A stretch of 64,000 nt of DNA, taken from contig CM114271.1 of NCBI GenBank assembly GCA_050084515.1, forward strand, positions 56,606,001 through 56,670,000, read 5' to 3'. The notes beneath the pieces were generated by a model. That model did no database searches. It was not told where the DNA came from and saw only the letters and a list, made by a program, of their open reading frames with translations. Both the position numbers and the translations under genes were made by a program. The DNA is from Blasia pusilla (Eukaryota; Marchantiophyta; Marchantiopsida; Blasiales). This document shows, piece by piece, positions 11,160 through 21,242 of the stretch (within the stretch, counting starts at the first letter, position 1; each line of letters begins with the position of its first letter).

Positions 11160-11583
11160 GAGGCATGAAATATCATTACCTCATGAAAGATCTTCTGGTA
11201 ATAGTTGAAGAAGGAATTCAATAGCTGAGAATAATGTTCCTAAGGTTTACTCGGAGGTAAACGAAGATCGTGTATTTCCTAATGTTCCAAATGTGACATG
11301 TGGAAGGATGGTGGACTTGAGGAAGTTATTGAATATTGCATGTATACGTGAATTTGAAGAGATACATATCAAAATTCTTCGGTTGGGGGATCGTATTGAT
11401 AGTATGACTGGGCATTATAGTATTGGATGTATGAATGATGTGTGTTTGAGTTTCGAAGCGCTACATTGGAAGTGTGAGAAAGTTGAGTCATTAAAGTCTC
11501 CAAGCTCTCCTTTTGGGATGTGTTGTGAGCATGGCAAGGTTCAATTACCATATTTGAAGGCTTCACCTCCTTTTCTATTTTGA
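11160..11583 (+). pseudogene. Helitron helicase-like N-terminal region
   Basis: The plus-strand frame ends in SFEALHWKCEKVESLK followed by FGMCCEHGKVQLPYL and PPFLF. This is the cysteine-bearing region (alhW-dEk-------fg-CC--Gk--LP---pPp-L) that starts the Helitron-like N domain in Rep proteins. A stop at 11,581 breaks the frame; the protein sense resumes at about 11,600. Upstream, one or more stops also occur near 11,130-11,225. The match is to the known domain pattern, remembered as a family. Confidence 0.7.
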
Positions 11584-11629
11584 GTTGATTTCAGGTGTTA
11601 TGTCAAATAGTTTGCATTTTTTGCGTAAT

Positions 11630-13176
11630 GCATGAGCTTATAATAGTGCTCTCCAATTGGCATCTACTGAAGTACATATTATAGAGCATGGCGGTGGTGC
11701 AGGGAATTTAAGGATTCAAGGTGGTGTTTATCATGCTATTGGACCACTTAATGCAGAGGCAGGTATTTCTCCACAACTTGCACAGACTTATATTCATGAT
11801 GATGAGGATCAGATTGAACAAAGGAGAAGGATGTTAAATCGAGACAATCGTGATCGATTGAGGGTTGAAATCTTGAGGGGATTACAAGACATGTTACATA
11901 TTCATAATCCATATGTCGCTATCTTTCGATATGTGGCTATGGATTTATGTAATTCCCATTATCATATTGTCTTAAAGGGTAGTAAGCAAGGGCTTGATGC
12001 AAAATGATACACATTTCCTACTGCTTCAGAGATTGGTGCTATCTTGCCTGGAGATGGAAGTGAGCCTAGAGAAGGACTTGATATTATTGTTCGTTTATAT
12101 GGAGGAGGGATTCGTCAAATGTCAGACTTGAATGAGGCTTACATTCCATTGCATTTTGTACTGCCTTTTCTATATAGTGAAATTGGTTGGCATCGTGGTA
12201 TACCTACTCGAGTGGATGATCTTAGAGGAAGTGCGAAGAGAAGAGACCATGTTGTAATGGAGGAAGATGGAGATGATTATGTTTACCAAAATGTAGGAGA
12301 AGGAATGGAAGAAGAGCAACTTCAAGGTGGAGAGACGACTCATGAGGCAAGTTCAAAAGATATCACTACTCTACGATTTGCTTCATTTCGACTTCAAATG
12401 AGAGCTAATGCTCAAGATCATAAATGCTATTGAAGTTTTATCGTCTTACTCAAGAGTATATGGTAGATTTGTACGCAAGTATTTAGATGCAACAATTAAC
12501 ATGGATACGGTTACATCAAAAGGAGTTGAGAGCTGATTTATATCAAGGTGTGAGAGATGCCATGATTGGACATGATACAGATGGTCATGCTATAGGGAAA
12601 CGCGTGATTTTACCTTCTTCTTTTATTGGAGGACCTTGACATGTGCATCAATTGTATCATGATTACATGGCTATTGTGAGACATTTTGCTATGCTAATTT
12701 TTACTATGAGCAGCAACCCTAAGTGGCCAGAGATTACTTCTGCTCTACTTCCAGGTCAAACAACCTATGATCCTCCTGACTTAGTCGTACGCGTTTTCCA
12801 ACAAAAAAAGAAAGAGTAATTGAGGCTTATAGTGGATAAGTATATTTTGGGGCGAGTGGTGGGATGTATTCATGTCATGGAGTTCCAAAAAAGAGGTTTA
12901 CCGTATATGCATATTTTGATCATTCTTACCTCGGAGGATAAGCCAAGGACAACATCTGATTTTGATGATATTATATCTGCTGAGATTCCTGATCCGACTA
13001 CTCATCCGAAGCTTTATGCCACTGTGAGAAATTGTATGATACGTGGACCTTATGGAGTACTTAATCCCAATGCACCGTGTACGGATAAAATAACAAAAAT
13101 ATGTTCCAATGGCTATCCAATGCGTTTCACCTCCATGACCATGGAGAACGAGGATGGATACCCTATATATAAGTAG
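11630..13176 (+). pseudogene. Helitron Rep (HUH endonuclease) domain, mutated
   Basis: In-frame pieces at 11,657-12,007, 12,044-12,433 and 12,820-13,176 plus shifted text between them give a continuous Rep-like protein: an N-domain with NSALQLAS and GGAGN, then LTQEYMVDLYA, QKELRADLYQGVRDA, RVILPSSFIGGP, DYMAIVRHF, NPKWPEI, and RVVGCIHVMEFQKRGLPYMH. The last is the HUH box. The first His of the usual H-x-H is Tyr here (Y-M-H), which would disable metal binding. At least three stops or frameshifts lie between 12,000 and 12,820. After codon YPIYK a GTAGTAATC intron of about 110 bp follows. Confidence 0.85.
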
Positions 13177-13279
13177 TAATCTTTTTGACCTTTGTTTTAA
13201 TTTTTTAAATATTGCAAGTGTAAATTTTTTGAAGTTTCATTGAAGATCTAACATATTTTCCATAATTGTATTTATGTAG

Positions 13280-14290
13280 ATGTGATAATGGTAGGTCGAT
13301 TCATAATTCAAATCATGACTTTGAAGTCATTGGGTGGTTTTGTATAATCCGATGTATGTACCTTATTTGATTGCCATATAAATTTGGAAATTACGAATAG
13401 CATATTGGCTCTGAAATACTTCTACAAATATGTATATAAGGGATCACATGCCATATCCTATACATTGAGAAAAAGTACAACTATGGAAGATATTATTGAT
13501 GAGACATTGTTATATCTTGATGCGAGGTACGTGAGTTTCTATTTTTGTTATATTATTTTACAATTATTTTATAATATTGATAGGTTGGACTCTGACTATA
13601 TTTACTTTTTTATTTTTTAAGGTATGTTTCTTCTTCATAAGCGTGTTGGAGAATCTTCAAGTTTAGTCTACACGTTGAGCAACCAAGTATTATAAGATTG
13701 GTTTTTCATCTCCCAAATAGCCCGATGCTATATTTTCATGATCAAGATTCCTTGGGTAATATTCTAGAGCGGAGTAAGGAGAGGACCCTCACTTAATGGT
13801 TTGTAACTAATATATCTGATCCTAAGGTTGGACATCTCATTTTTTTGGAATTTCCTTCCCATTTCTCTTAAAATAAGAAGACATGGGTTCGACATAAACG
13901 GGAAAGAAAAGGATGTGGTCACCCTATCGTACGTTTGTATATGACTAATCCAAGTGAACTTTCTCTTGTGTGTATATTTCTTATTTATCTAATAAATTTT
14001 AAACTTTATATAATACTATTTATTTTTTGATTATATAATATTTTAACTATTTAAAAGATTATATAGGTGAAGAGGAGCGTCATTGGCTATGATTACTTCT
14101 TCATCATGTGAGAGGAGCTCAGTCATTTGAGGATTTGAGGACGATTGCTGGTGTTGTTTATTCTACTTTTAAGGAAACAACTATTCATATGGGATTATTA
14201 GAAGACGACTGGGAGGTTTTTTCTTACTTTGAAGAAACGGTTGAAATTTGTACTGGTTATTCATTGCGTTTTCTCTTCGCTATTATTCTT
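13280..14290 (+). pseudogene. Helitron Rep C-terminal part and helicase lead-in
   Basis: The text resumes after TATGTAG at about 13,279 with CDNGRSIHNSN. It continues with LALKYFYKYVYKGSHA, then a broken stretch holding WFV-N-SDP and HKRERKGCG, and an exon at about 14,066-14,270 with RGAQSFEDLRTIAGVVYSTF and MGLLEDDWE. All of these are landmarks of Helitron proteins between Rep and the PIF1 helicase. Two intron-like gaps (13,527-13,620 and 13,935-14,066) separate them. The Walker A and later helicase motifs are absent; AT-rich DNA follows. Confidence 0.75.
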
Positions 14291-14330
14291 TTGTACTTAG
14301 TTTATAAAAAAATAAATTTGATATGATGTT

Positions 14331-14919
14331 CATATAATCATAAGATTTTAGTTCTTGTTGCAAATATATTGACCAATGACTTTTTCATAGATTTGCTTGC
14401 GAATCATTCAAATAATTTTTTCTCCTGTATATTATACAAATTGTTTTATGTCAATACATGAAATTATTTGGTTCATTTCATATGTCATGGTTCTTACTGA
14501 AAATTTATCCAATTTTTAATTAATTATCTATATCATTACATTAAAAATAGTTTCTAGTCCATGCTTATATTCTTTGAGTTAATATTTAATCCTATTGTTT
14601 CATTCAATTGGTGAAATAATATTCAACCTGAGTCGTGATGAAGGAATAATCACCAATCTTTGGAAGTAGAGGTGTTCAAAATTTTCTATCTTATGACTAG
14701 AATAGATTTGGGTTTATAGTATGTTGGAACAAACATAGGATCAAAGGTGGTGATTAGGTTAGTACGCTCTTCATGCTCAATAGGATGTTTTGGTTGGAAC
14801 ATTGAGTTGGTATATGTGTTAAGAGAGAGGGACGTCATCAAATTCATTGAGAGGTTTGAGGATCTTATACGTTGTAAAAGAAACTACCCAAGATCGCTTG
14901 TTTGGATTGACATGTGAAC
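14331..14919. other. AT-rich DNA between the Helitron and copy A
   Basis: No frame of interest. It may include the lost 3' part of the Helitron. The left target flank of copy A, ending GAAC at 14,919, lies at its right edge. Confidence 0.4.
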
Positions 14920-15047
14920 TGTCGTGTGCATACACATCGTTACACAACATACATCGTTGTCACCGAACACACACACAAACACGCATGATCCCATGCTAAC
15001 TCATGGCATCCAAACAACAAGACAAGAAGTACCAAAATATCTCCAAT
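14920..15047 (-). repeat. Copy A, B2 repeat (128 bp, element 3' terminus)
   Basis: Plus-strand text from TGTCGTGTGCATACACATCG to CAAAATATCTCCAAT. It is a direct duplicate of 15,563-15,690, with about seven differences and the same length. It forms the outer 3' end of copy A (ACGACA in element sense). There is no counterpart next to the A1 repeat at the other end. Confidence 0.9.
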
Positions 15048-15560
15048 AAAGTAAGATCCAATCTCTCTCTCCACCAGCTCACACCATAGCTCTCAAAGGT
15101 GTGCACTCTCTCTCATGTCAAACCAAACCCACTCTCCTAATGAGAGGCTTGGGTTACACTCACAAGGCAAGGTACCATAGCTCCGCCGCCTCATGCCAAG
15201 AGGTTCAACAAAGAGAGAATGAGCTCTCAGGCTCTCTCTCCTTGAGGTATACCCCTCCCCTCTCCCAAGCTCTCTCCATGGTAACCTATTCTCCCAAGTC
15301 ACCTCCTTGGCTCTTGACCTGATGTAGGAGGTCAAGGGCCACTTACCAAAAATAGTAAGTCGATCATATACTCAAAATGGTACTTACCTAAAATAGTAAG
15401 TTCCTCAATATGGCTCCAAATGAGCCGAAACGAAGGGGAAACTTGCTATCTCAGGTTTCCAAGGGCCTCAGCAGGTCGCCCTTGACCTACTAGGCGTGTC
15501 CTCCACTACTCATGAAGGCGCTCTATTAGATCTCACCGATCTATCCTAAAAGACGTGACA
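15048..15560 (-). repeat. Copy A, A2 repeat (513 bp)
   Basis: Plus-strand text from AAAGTAAGATCCAATC to CTAAAAGACGTGACA. It is a direct duplicate of 23,924-24,436 with the same length and about 97 percent identity as judged by eye. It contains two 20-bp hairpins, ACTTAC-N8-GTAAGT, at 15,341-15,360 and 15,382-15,401. It lies between B1 and B2 rather than at the element end. Confidence 0.92.
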
Positions 15561-15562
15561 GT

Positions 15563-15690
15563 TGTCGTGCGCATACACATCGCTACACAACATACATCGC
15601 TGTTACCGAACACACACACAAACACGCATGATCCCATGCTAACTCATGGAATCCAAACAACGAGACAAGAAGTACCAAAATATCTCCAAT
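15563..15690 (-). repeat. Copy A, B1 repeat (128 bp, next to the polypurine tract)
   Basis: A duplicate of B2. In element sense it starts immediately after the polypurine tract (ATTGGAGATATTTTGG) and ends CGCACGACA. The dinucleotide AC (element sense) then separates it from the TGTCACG start of A2. Confidence 0.9.
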
Positions 15691-15704
15691 CGCCCCCCTA
15701 GCTA
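15691..15704 (-). promoter_or_regulatory. Copy A polypurine tract
   Basis: The plus strand reads CGCCCCCCTAGC, so the element strand has GCTAGGGGGGCG directly upstream of B1. The same motif precedes the B repeat in copies B (32,167-32,178) and C (53,962-53,972). It is the expected plus-strand primer site of an LTR-type retrotransposon. Confidence 0.75.
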
Positions 15705-15870
15705 ATGGTTAGGTCCCTCTAACTCCAGATAGCCATCTATCCCTACCTACCATGACATACATCTCTCGGACGCTAAGAGCAAGAAGGCCGGGTGCTCATG
15801 TGGCCCCATCGTTAGTCGCCTCCTTGTCATCCATGTCACAGACACAAGTCGGAATGTAGAACTACCTTCT

Positions 15871-16554
15871 CTATGTACATCTGGGACACATCCATCGTCC
15901 CTGAGGAACCCTAGTGAGAGATGGCGTCAAACATGCCATATGCCATCCTCTCGAACACCCATCACAGACTAGCATCGTGGCCGCACCACGGGCAGAACCA
16001 CACAACATACAACGTAAGCCTGCAGGAACTACTCCTAAGCTCGGATCTACTGTACCATCAATGTTAGGAAGGTGACATGGCGCACAATTACGCACATGAT
16101 CCTTCCATACCATACTATCGCGTCCCTCTAGCAAGAGAACACCCGATGGCAAAATGTCACGCACTCTCAGGATAGTGCGCCCTGCAGTCACATCCAACGT
16201 CGTTGGTGCCGTCTGCTGCAAGTAGACATAATCTCCCTAATGAAACCTCCGAATAGTTGGTCGATAACCACCACCTCGAATAGTCGCATACCTCAACGTA
16301 TCCCGATGCTGTGCAATCGCCAAGTTCTCGAACGCCATGGGCATCACTCTCCAAAATAACTCAGCCCTCTGAGAACATGCTCGCACCCATACATCTGGGT
16401 CATCAAGGTTCAGCACCTCACCAGCATCTCGACGAATGGCCGCAGGTAAATGTGGCTCTCGGCCATAAAGTAGCAAGTACGGTGAAACAGACGTTAAGGA
16501 TGCTGCTGCATCTGACCAGATCCCATCGCCAACCATGGCAATCGGAGGTCCCAA
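15871..16554 (-). pseudogene. Copy A integrase C-terminal part with PHD finger
   Basis: The minus-strand frames 16,237-16,554 and 15,871-16,221 give the post-catalytic integrase region (YGREPHLPAAIRRD), a GDYVYLQ strand typical of the integrase C-terminal beta-barrel, and then a linker. At the end is a complete C4HC3 PHD finger at 15,877-16,011, with Cys-x2-Cys, Cys-x2-Cys (VCDGC), His-x2-Cys (WHMAC) and Cys-x2-Cys (MCPRC). The protein stops two codons later, so the PHD finger is the extreme C-terminus, where chromoviruses carry a chromodomain. A PHD finger normally reads histone H3 tails; a role in target-site choice is inference. One frameshift near 16,230 separates barrel and core. Confidence 0.85.
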
Positions 16555-17000
16555 TCTCCTAGGTGACCTCTCTGCAAGCCATACTTGCGTAAACCCCTCT
16601 TCACCGTCTGCACAACTCTCTCCGCTAATCCATCCGCCTCAGGATGATCTCGCGAAGTCGTGCGGTGGTCGATCAGCGCCTGATCACACAAGGCTTGGAA
16701 CTCACCGCGAAACTCGGTACCCTGGTCTGTCAATACCTCAGCCGGTGCGCCATAATGACTCAGCACTCTCTCAAGGAAGGCATAAGCTACTCCCTCACTC
16801 GCTTTGTCAGGCAATGCAACCAACTCGATCCACTTCGAGAAGTGCTCAACAATCACCAACACATAACGACTGTGACGCTCCGTCAAGGGCAAAGGTCCTG
16901 CAAAATCCAAACTCCATCTATACCCTAAGCCCATGATCGGTAATGGATGCAACTGTGGAGTCGGAGCATTGAACGATGCTCGGACCCGATCATACACCAT
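16494..17000 (-). pseudogene. Copy A integrase catalytic core (D,D-35-E)
   Basis: A 168-codon frame with the retroviral integrase core: RWSLDFAGPLPL (first catalytic Asp, about 16,907), VLTDQGTEF (second Asp, about 16,727) and DGLAERVVQTVKRGLR (Glu, about 16,622). The second Asp and the Glu are 35 residues apart, the classic spacing. The zinc-binding HHCC module lies just upstream in another frame. Its second CxxC is damaged to C-M-V-Y. All three catalytic residues are present. This shows that the element uses a DDE integrase and not a tyrosine recombinase. Confidence 0.9.
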
Positions 17001-17030
17001 GCACCTGGCAACAAACTGCTGAACGTCAGT

Positions 17031-17864
17031 CTACATGCCTCGCCACCAATACTGAATCTGGAGCAAGCTATAAGTCTGCTTCACCCCAAAGTGACCCAAC
17101 TCCTCGTGGGCATGCTGCACTAGTCGTGCTCTCTGCAAAGGATGCGGCACTACGCGTACTCTACCATCCTCCCAAACCCTCAAAACATGTGTACCCTCCC
17201 AACGGAACCGTCTGGCCCGCTGTAGGATCCGATCCCGCTCTCTAGCATCCATGGTGCTCGCAAGGCTGCCAGTACGAAGGTACTCTAAAACTACTCCATC
17301 ATCATGAATATCTCGGCCACTTGTCGTGTCCTCACTGGCCTCGGGATCCAAGGACTCTCCACTAGACCTCGCCATCGAAGTCTCCATACTCTGGCTCTCC
17401 ATAGCCAACATGCCTAAATAGGCTGATGCGTGCCATCCTGGCACCGACTCCTCATCACTCTCTCCATGCCATCGAGCTCCAGTCGCATCTCGCTGACTCA
17501 AGCATGGGTTACGACTCAACCCATCTGCATCCTGGTTGAGCGTCCCAGGTCTATGTACCACCTGAAAATCATACTCCTGCAACAACAGAGCCCATCTCGC
17601 AAGCTTCCCTGTAAGCTTGTCGGACTCCATCAACCACTTTAGTGGTTGATGATCAGTGATGATGGTAAAGGGGTTGCCGAATAAGTAACACCTGAAATGC
17701 GCGACAGCCCACACCGTAGCCAAGCACTCACCCTCATATGAGCTGTACTTCGCCTCTGAAGCGTTGTTCGAGCGGCTAGCGTAAGCCACCACGAACTCTC
17801 TACCCTCATCATCATGCTGGGTGAGCACCGCTCCAAGCCCCAACATGCTCCAATCTGTGTGCAA
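17031..17864 (-). pseudogene. Copy A RNase H and integrase zinc-binding module
   Basis: A 277-codon frame. The first 130 residues are a gypsy RNase H: HTDWSMLGLGAVLTQ (catalytic Asp), YASRSNNASEAKYSSYEGEC (catalytic Glu), and FTIITDHQPLKWL (Asp). HRPG and NQDADGLSR follow. After an acidic linker with many Ser and Glu residues, the frame ends with the integrase HHCC start, HAHEELGHFGVKQTY. The stop at 17,031 falls right after YWWRGM and disconnects it from the catalytic core. The order RT-RNase H-integrase is that of Ty3/gypsy. Confidence 0.9.
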
Positions 17865-18749
17865 CTGGAAAGGACAACCCCCTGATCGGTCTCCTCAAGA
17901 TGGGTGCGGACGTCAACCTGTCCTTGAGCAAGTGAAATGCTCGCTCCTGCTCATCCCCCCAGTGCCAATCGTGATCCATCTTGGTCAGCAAGGTTAGCGG
18001 CTTCGCAATCGAACTGAATCCCTTGACGTATCGCCGATAGAAGTTCGCCAATCCCATGAATGCCCGAACACGGCTCACATCTGTAGGGCGTGGAATGCGT
18101 GAGATAGCCTCTACCTCTAATGCTGAACACCAAGGCCCCCTGGGTATATCGTATGACCCAAGTACTCAATCTGGTCGTAGAAGAACTTGCACTTGCCTGG
18201 ATGTAGCTTCAGCCCATGTAATTGCAATCGTCGAAACACCTCCTCTAGATGTTGCTCATGCTCCTCAACCGTGGCGCTAAAGACTACGATGTCATCAATA
18301 TAACACCTAGCAAAATCCAGACCAGCCAAGATCCTATCCATGACCCTCTGAAACTCAGCCGGGGCGTTCTTTAACCCAAATGGTAAGAACCGCCACTCGT
18401 ACAAACAATCCTTCCCGTGAGGATCGATGCCCCAAAATGCCGTCTTCTGCCTGTCTTCCAATCTGATAGGCAGCTGATGGTATCCGGCTCGCAAATCCAA
18501 TGAACTGAAGACCTTTGCGTGACCAATCGCATCAAAGATCTCCTCAGGGGTGGGCATGGCATACCTATCGGACTTCGTCTGCCGATTGATAGGTCGGTAA
18601 TCCCCACACATCCGCCTATCCGTCCAGTTGCCATGCACATCCTTCTTGGCGGGCATGACAGTGGCAGATGCATACTCCCCATGCGACATCTCCACTAGTC
18701 CTGCTCCGACCAAGGCCTGGCTCCTACTATGAATCAGAGCCCTCTCCAT
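17812..18749 (-). pseudogene. Copy A reverse transcriptase
   Basis: The frame 18,117-18,749 carries the fingers and palm: CGDYRPINRQTKSDRYAMPT, FSSLDLRAGYHQLPI (motif A Asp), LPFGLKNAPAEFQRVMD (motif B) and YIDDIVVFS (catalytic pair, about 18,302). The thumb (GLKLHPGKCKFF; YLGHTI) ends this frame. The connection domain continues in frame 17,812-18,078 (VRAFMGLANFYRRYVKGFSSIAKPL). The catalytic residues are intact and the domain is of Ty3/gypsy type. One frameshift at about 18,120 separates palm and connection. Confidence 0.92.
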
Positions 18750-19264
18750 ATCACTGTACCTGTAGGGTCATCGGAAGATCGGCATATCACTCGACAACTC
18801 AATGCGGATCCCCGGTCCCTTCAGCGTACCCAAATCCTCCATGCTAAACGCAGCGGCTCCTATAACTCCCGAGGAACGATGTATTCGGCGCCGCTCTCCT
18901 CTCTGTCAACTTAGGGCCCATATCTGGCTCCCAAGTCTCCATCGTGACTACGGTAGGACTCTCCGGCGCGGGTATCGGTGGTTGCTATGGTGCAACCCCG
19001 TCTCGAACAACAACACTCTGCCGCTCTCCTGCAGCCAAGCGCAAACTCGATCTCCTCCACGTGCGGTCAAACCACGCTTGATGTTGTGGCTATCATCTCC
19101 TTGCGTACCTTCAAAACATCCCAAGAAGTCCAAGGGTGTCTCTCTCGATCTCCCATGGTGCGTAGATCTCCTCGGATCTCGCCCCCAGCCACTGCCTCCA
19201 CCGTCTCGGTAGGCATGGGGCTCACCAACACAACCATTTGTGATCATTGCGATCTCATACGACG

Positions 19265-20528
19265 CCGCCGCCACTCCCAAGCCGAGGATCCATGTCAGCG
19301 ATTCAGTCCATCGCCGACCCAAGACATGGCGTCGTGATGCCTCGACATCGATGGTACTGCCGTCACTCCTGTGGGAAATCCCATCGCTCGCTCTCTCTCG
19401 TCGGCGTTGGGCTCCACCAACCGCTAAACCTGGTCATCCCAAACCAAGCAGGACTGTCTTCCTTGTATGCATAGGAAGCGAGAAAACTCACAAACGTGGG
19501 CAAGGCTGCGCCTGCCCGCCTACCCCTACTGACCACGATCGGCGGTGGTCGATCATCGTGCCTCATTGCCTGTGATCGGCGACCGGATCGAGAATGGAAT
19601 CCACTAACAAAGGGAGGGTGCTCCACTCTTGCATACGCCCTCCATAACACCGCATGGGGCACCAAGTTGGTCCACCATAGACGCGGGCGATGGGCTCTAG
19701 AACCTACACTCGCCGCATCCAAGAACATTGCTGGGCCGATCCAGGCATGCACTTGATGAGCACTCGTCATGACCCGTGACTGAGTCTCTAAGATCGGCAC
19801 ATTCTCGAATGTAGGGTGGAGAACGAGGCGGTGCTCCAGAATGCCGTAAGACCCTCAACATCTCCCAAAACAACCTGGACCGAGTGTTAGCCAACCCGTT
19901 GCCTCGTCCAGCACTCGATTGGCCCTGACATGGCCAACCGGAAATGACCAAATCAATGGTCCCTACCCACTCTAAGTCCTGCGCCCCCAACAACAAAATA
20001 TCCCTGGGTAGGGAACTCTAGTACCCCTGTACTGCTGACGCAGACAATAAGTCGAGAAAACGTAGGCGTAATTGCGCCACATGTCGTAGTGAGACGCGCC
20101 TTGCAATATCATCACTCTCCACATACAGTCTTCTTTGATTTGCACTCCGCTGCAAAACAGCAGCTAAACCCGGTGCTAATCCCTCCAAAGAGATCTAACA
20201 CTCGAATACCCTCCTCTGGGGTACACCACACAATGGGTGTGGTATCCAAGGGTGTCATCGTAGCACTCCCTGCTACCTCGGGTTCCTCAGACCCGTCACG
20301 CTTTGGTGCAAACGCCTCGCTCCACGCGGTCTGCACGTGCTCATCGCCAATCGTTGAAGCTCCTCGCCGAGCCCCACGCGGCACCTCTCCTCCATGGAAT
20401 GATGCAGCTACCATAACACTCCTCTCCATAGAAATGTCAGGAACGGGAGTATCCTCTGCATGGACATGTCCCTCAATCAAATCACTAGGCCAAGTGATGG
20501 CACTGCTAAATGCTGCTAAGGTCGCCAT
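19265..20528 (-). pseudogene. Copy A cytosine-5 DNA methyltransferase domain (DNMT3-like)
   Basis: Located between protease and RT in the polyprotein. Motif I, RVLDLFGGISTG (about 20,198), is the AdoMet-binding loop. Motif IV is LVISGWPCQGQSSAGRG, with the catalytic Cys at about 19,930. Motif VI is TFENVPIL at about 19,805. Motif VIII is AHRPRLWWTNL at about 19,690. The C-terminal ERERAMGFPTG (about 19,400) resembles the E-x-ERVFGFP of DNMT3. The motif order is canonical, not permuted as in plant DRM proteins, and GIS-TG plus the R-x-R-xxW box look DNMT3-like. The motifs fall in at least three frames, so the enzyme is broken although every catalytic residue survives. The expected activity is transfer of a methyl group to carbon 5 of cytosine. 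Confidence 0.88.
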
Positions 20529-20549
20529 CTCTCTGGCGGCGTTGTTCGA

Positions 20550-21242
20550 TCATCGCACTGTGAATCGAACGGGTAATGAGCTAAGGTGCCCATCACCTGA
20601 CTGCCATCCTGGTCTGTAGGACGCTGACTCCTCCCAGTAATCCAGGGAAAACCCCATCGGGTATAAGACTGCTCCACCAACCAAGACGTCGTAGGACTCA
20701 ACATCAGTCACTATCGCCTTGGCGCGCTCCACGGACTCATCTGTAGGATGTCCCGGGCGAATCCTCACCACGACCTCCTATCGGGTGATATACTGTATGG
20801 TACTCGCTCCACCCAAGGATATCTATATCCGAAATGGACAACACTCCACATCGGTTCTCGTCAAGCCCAATTCTCTGAATGACGCTTTCCCCAACATCAA
20901 GGGTTGCGCTCCTGAATCCAACAAGACGCGCTGCGGACTAAAAGCTCTACCTCCAGGACTCACCAAGTGGAAGACCTCTCCTCGGTTATCCAGCAACACA
21001 ACACCAGGAGAAGCCATGGCACGCTCTATCGCGGGTCTAGCGGGCATCTCCGCCATCCTAGCGACCCGACTTTGCCATGAATCTGACGTGGACGGCCCGA
21101 GCATCCGCTCCAAGGGCAGGTCCATCACCTCCTCTGCAATCACCTCTGAACGTGATGCAGGAACTCCTCCATGTTGAGGCACTCGTCCATGACCCTGACG
21201 AGTGCAATGCGCTGATGATGGGCTCCACCACATGACCAACAA
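20550..21242 (-). pseudogene. Copy A aspartic protease region
   Basis: The frame 20,823-21,242 contains VLLDSGAQPLMLGKA, the D-S-G-A active-site loop of a retropepsin, followed by the strand ELGLTRTDVECCPF. The downstream half (YDVLVGGAVLYPMGFSLDYW) lies in frame 20,550-20,771 after a frameshift. It corresponds to the flap and second hydrophobic strand (VLVGG). The protease would process the polyprotein. The domain is well supported; the start and end are approximate because protease and methyltransferase are joined by a low-complexity linker. Confidence 0.85.

Larger units (their letters stand above)
8690..14330 (+). mobile_element. Degenerate intron-containing Helitron (RepHel type)
   Basis: A plus-strand series of short frames separated by AT-rich, intron-like gaps leads into a recognisable Helitron Rep protein and the start of its helicase. 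From about 11,290 the order is the N-terminal Helitron-like region, the Rep domain with the RCR-type HUH box, and the LEDD region that precedes the PIF1 helicase. The helicase ATPase itself is missing. Stops and frameshifts interrupt the Rep region. Neither a 5' TC end nor a 3' CTRR hairpin end could be fixed, so the outer boundaries are those of the coding remnants. Copy A of the methyltransferase retrotransposon begins about 600 bp further right. Confidence 0.8.

Noticed and set aside
15093-15335. A gene in the A repeats
   Set aside because: Not called as a gene because A1 and A2 are near-identical copies, so openness is not independent evidence. It is kept only as a low-interest finding.
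14920-15560. Reading B2 plus A2 as an ordinary 3' LTR
   Set aside because: The 5' end has only the A part and an additional B lies between the polypurine tract and A2, in two independent copies. A plain LTR model leaves both facts unexplained.
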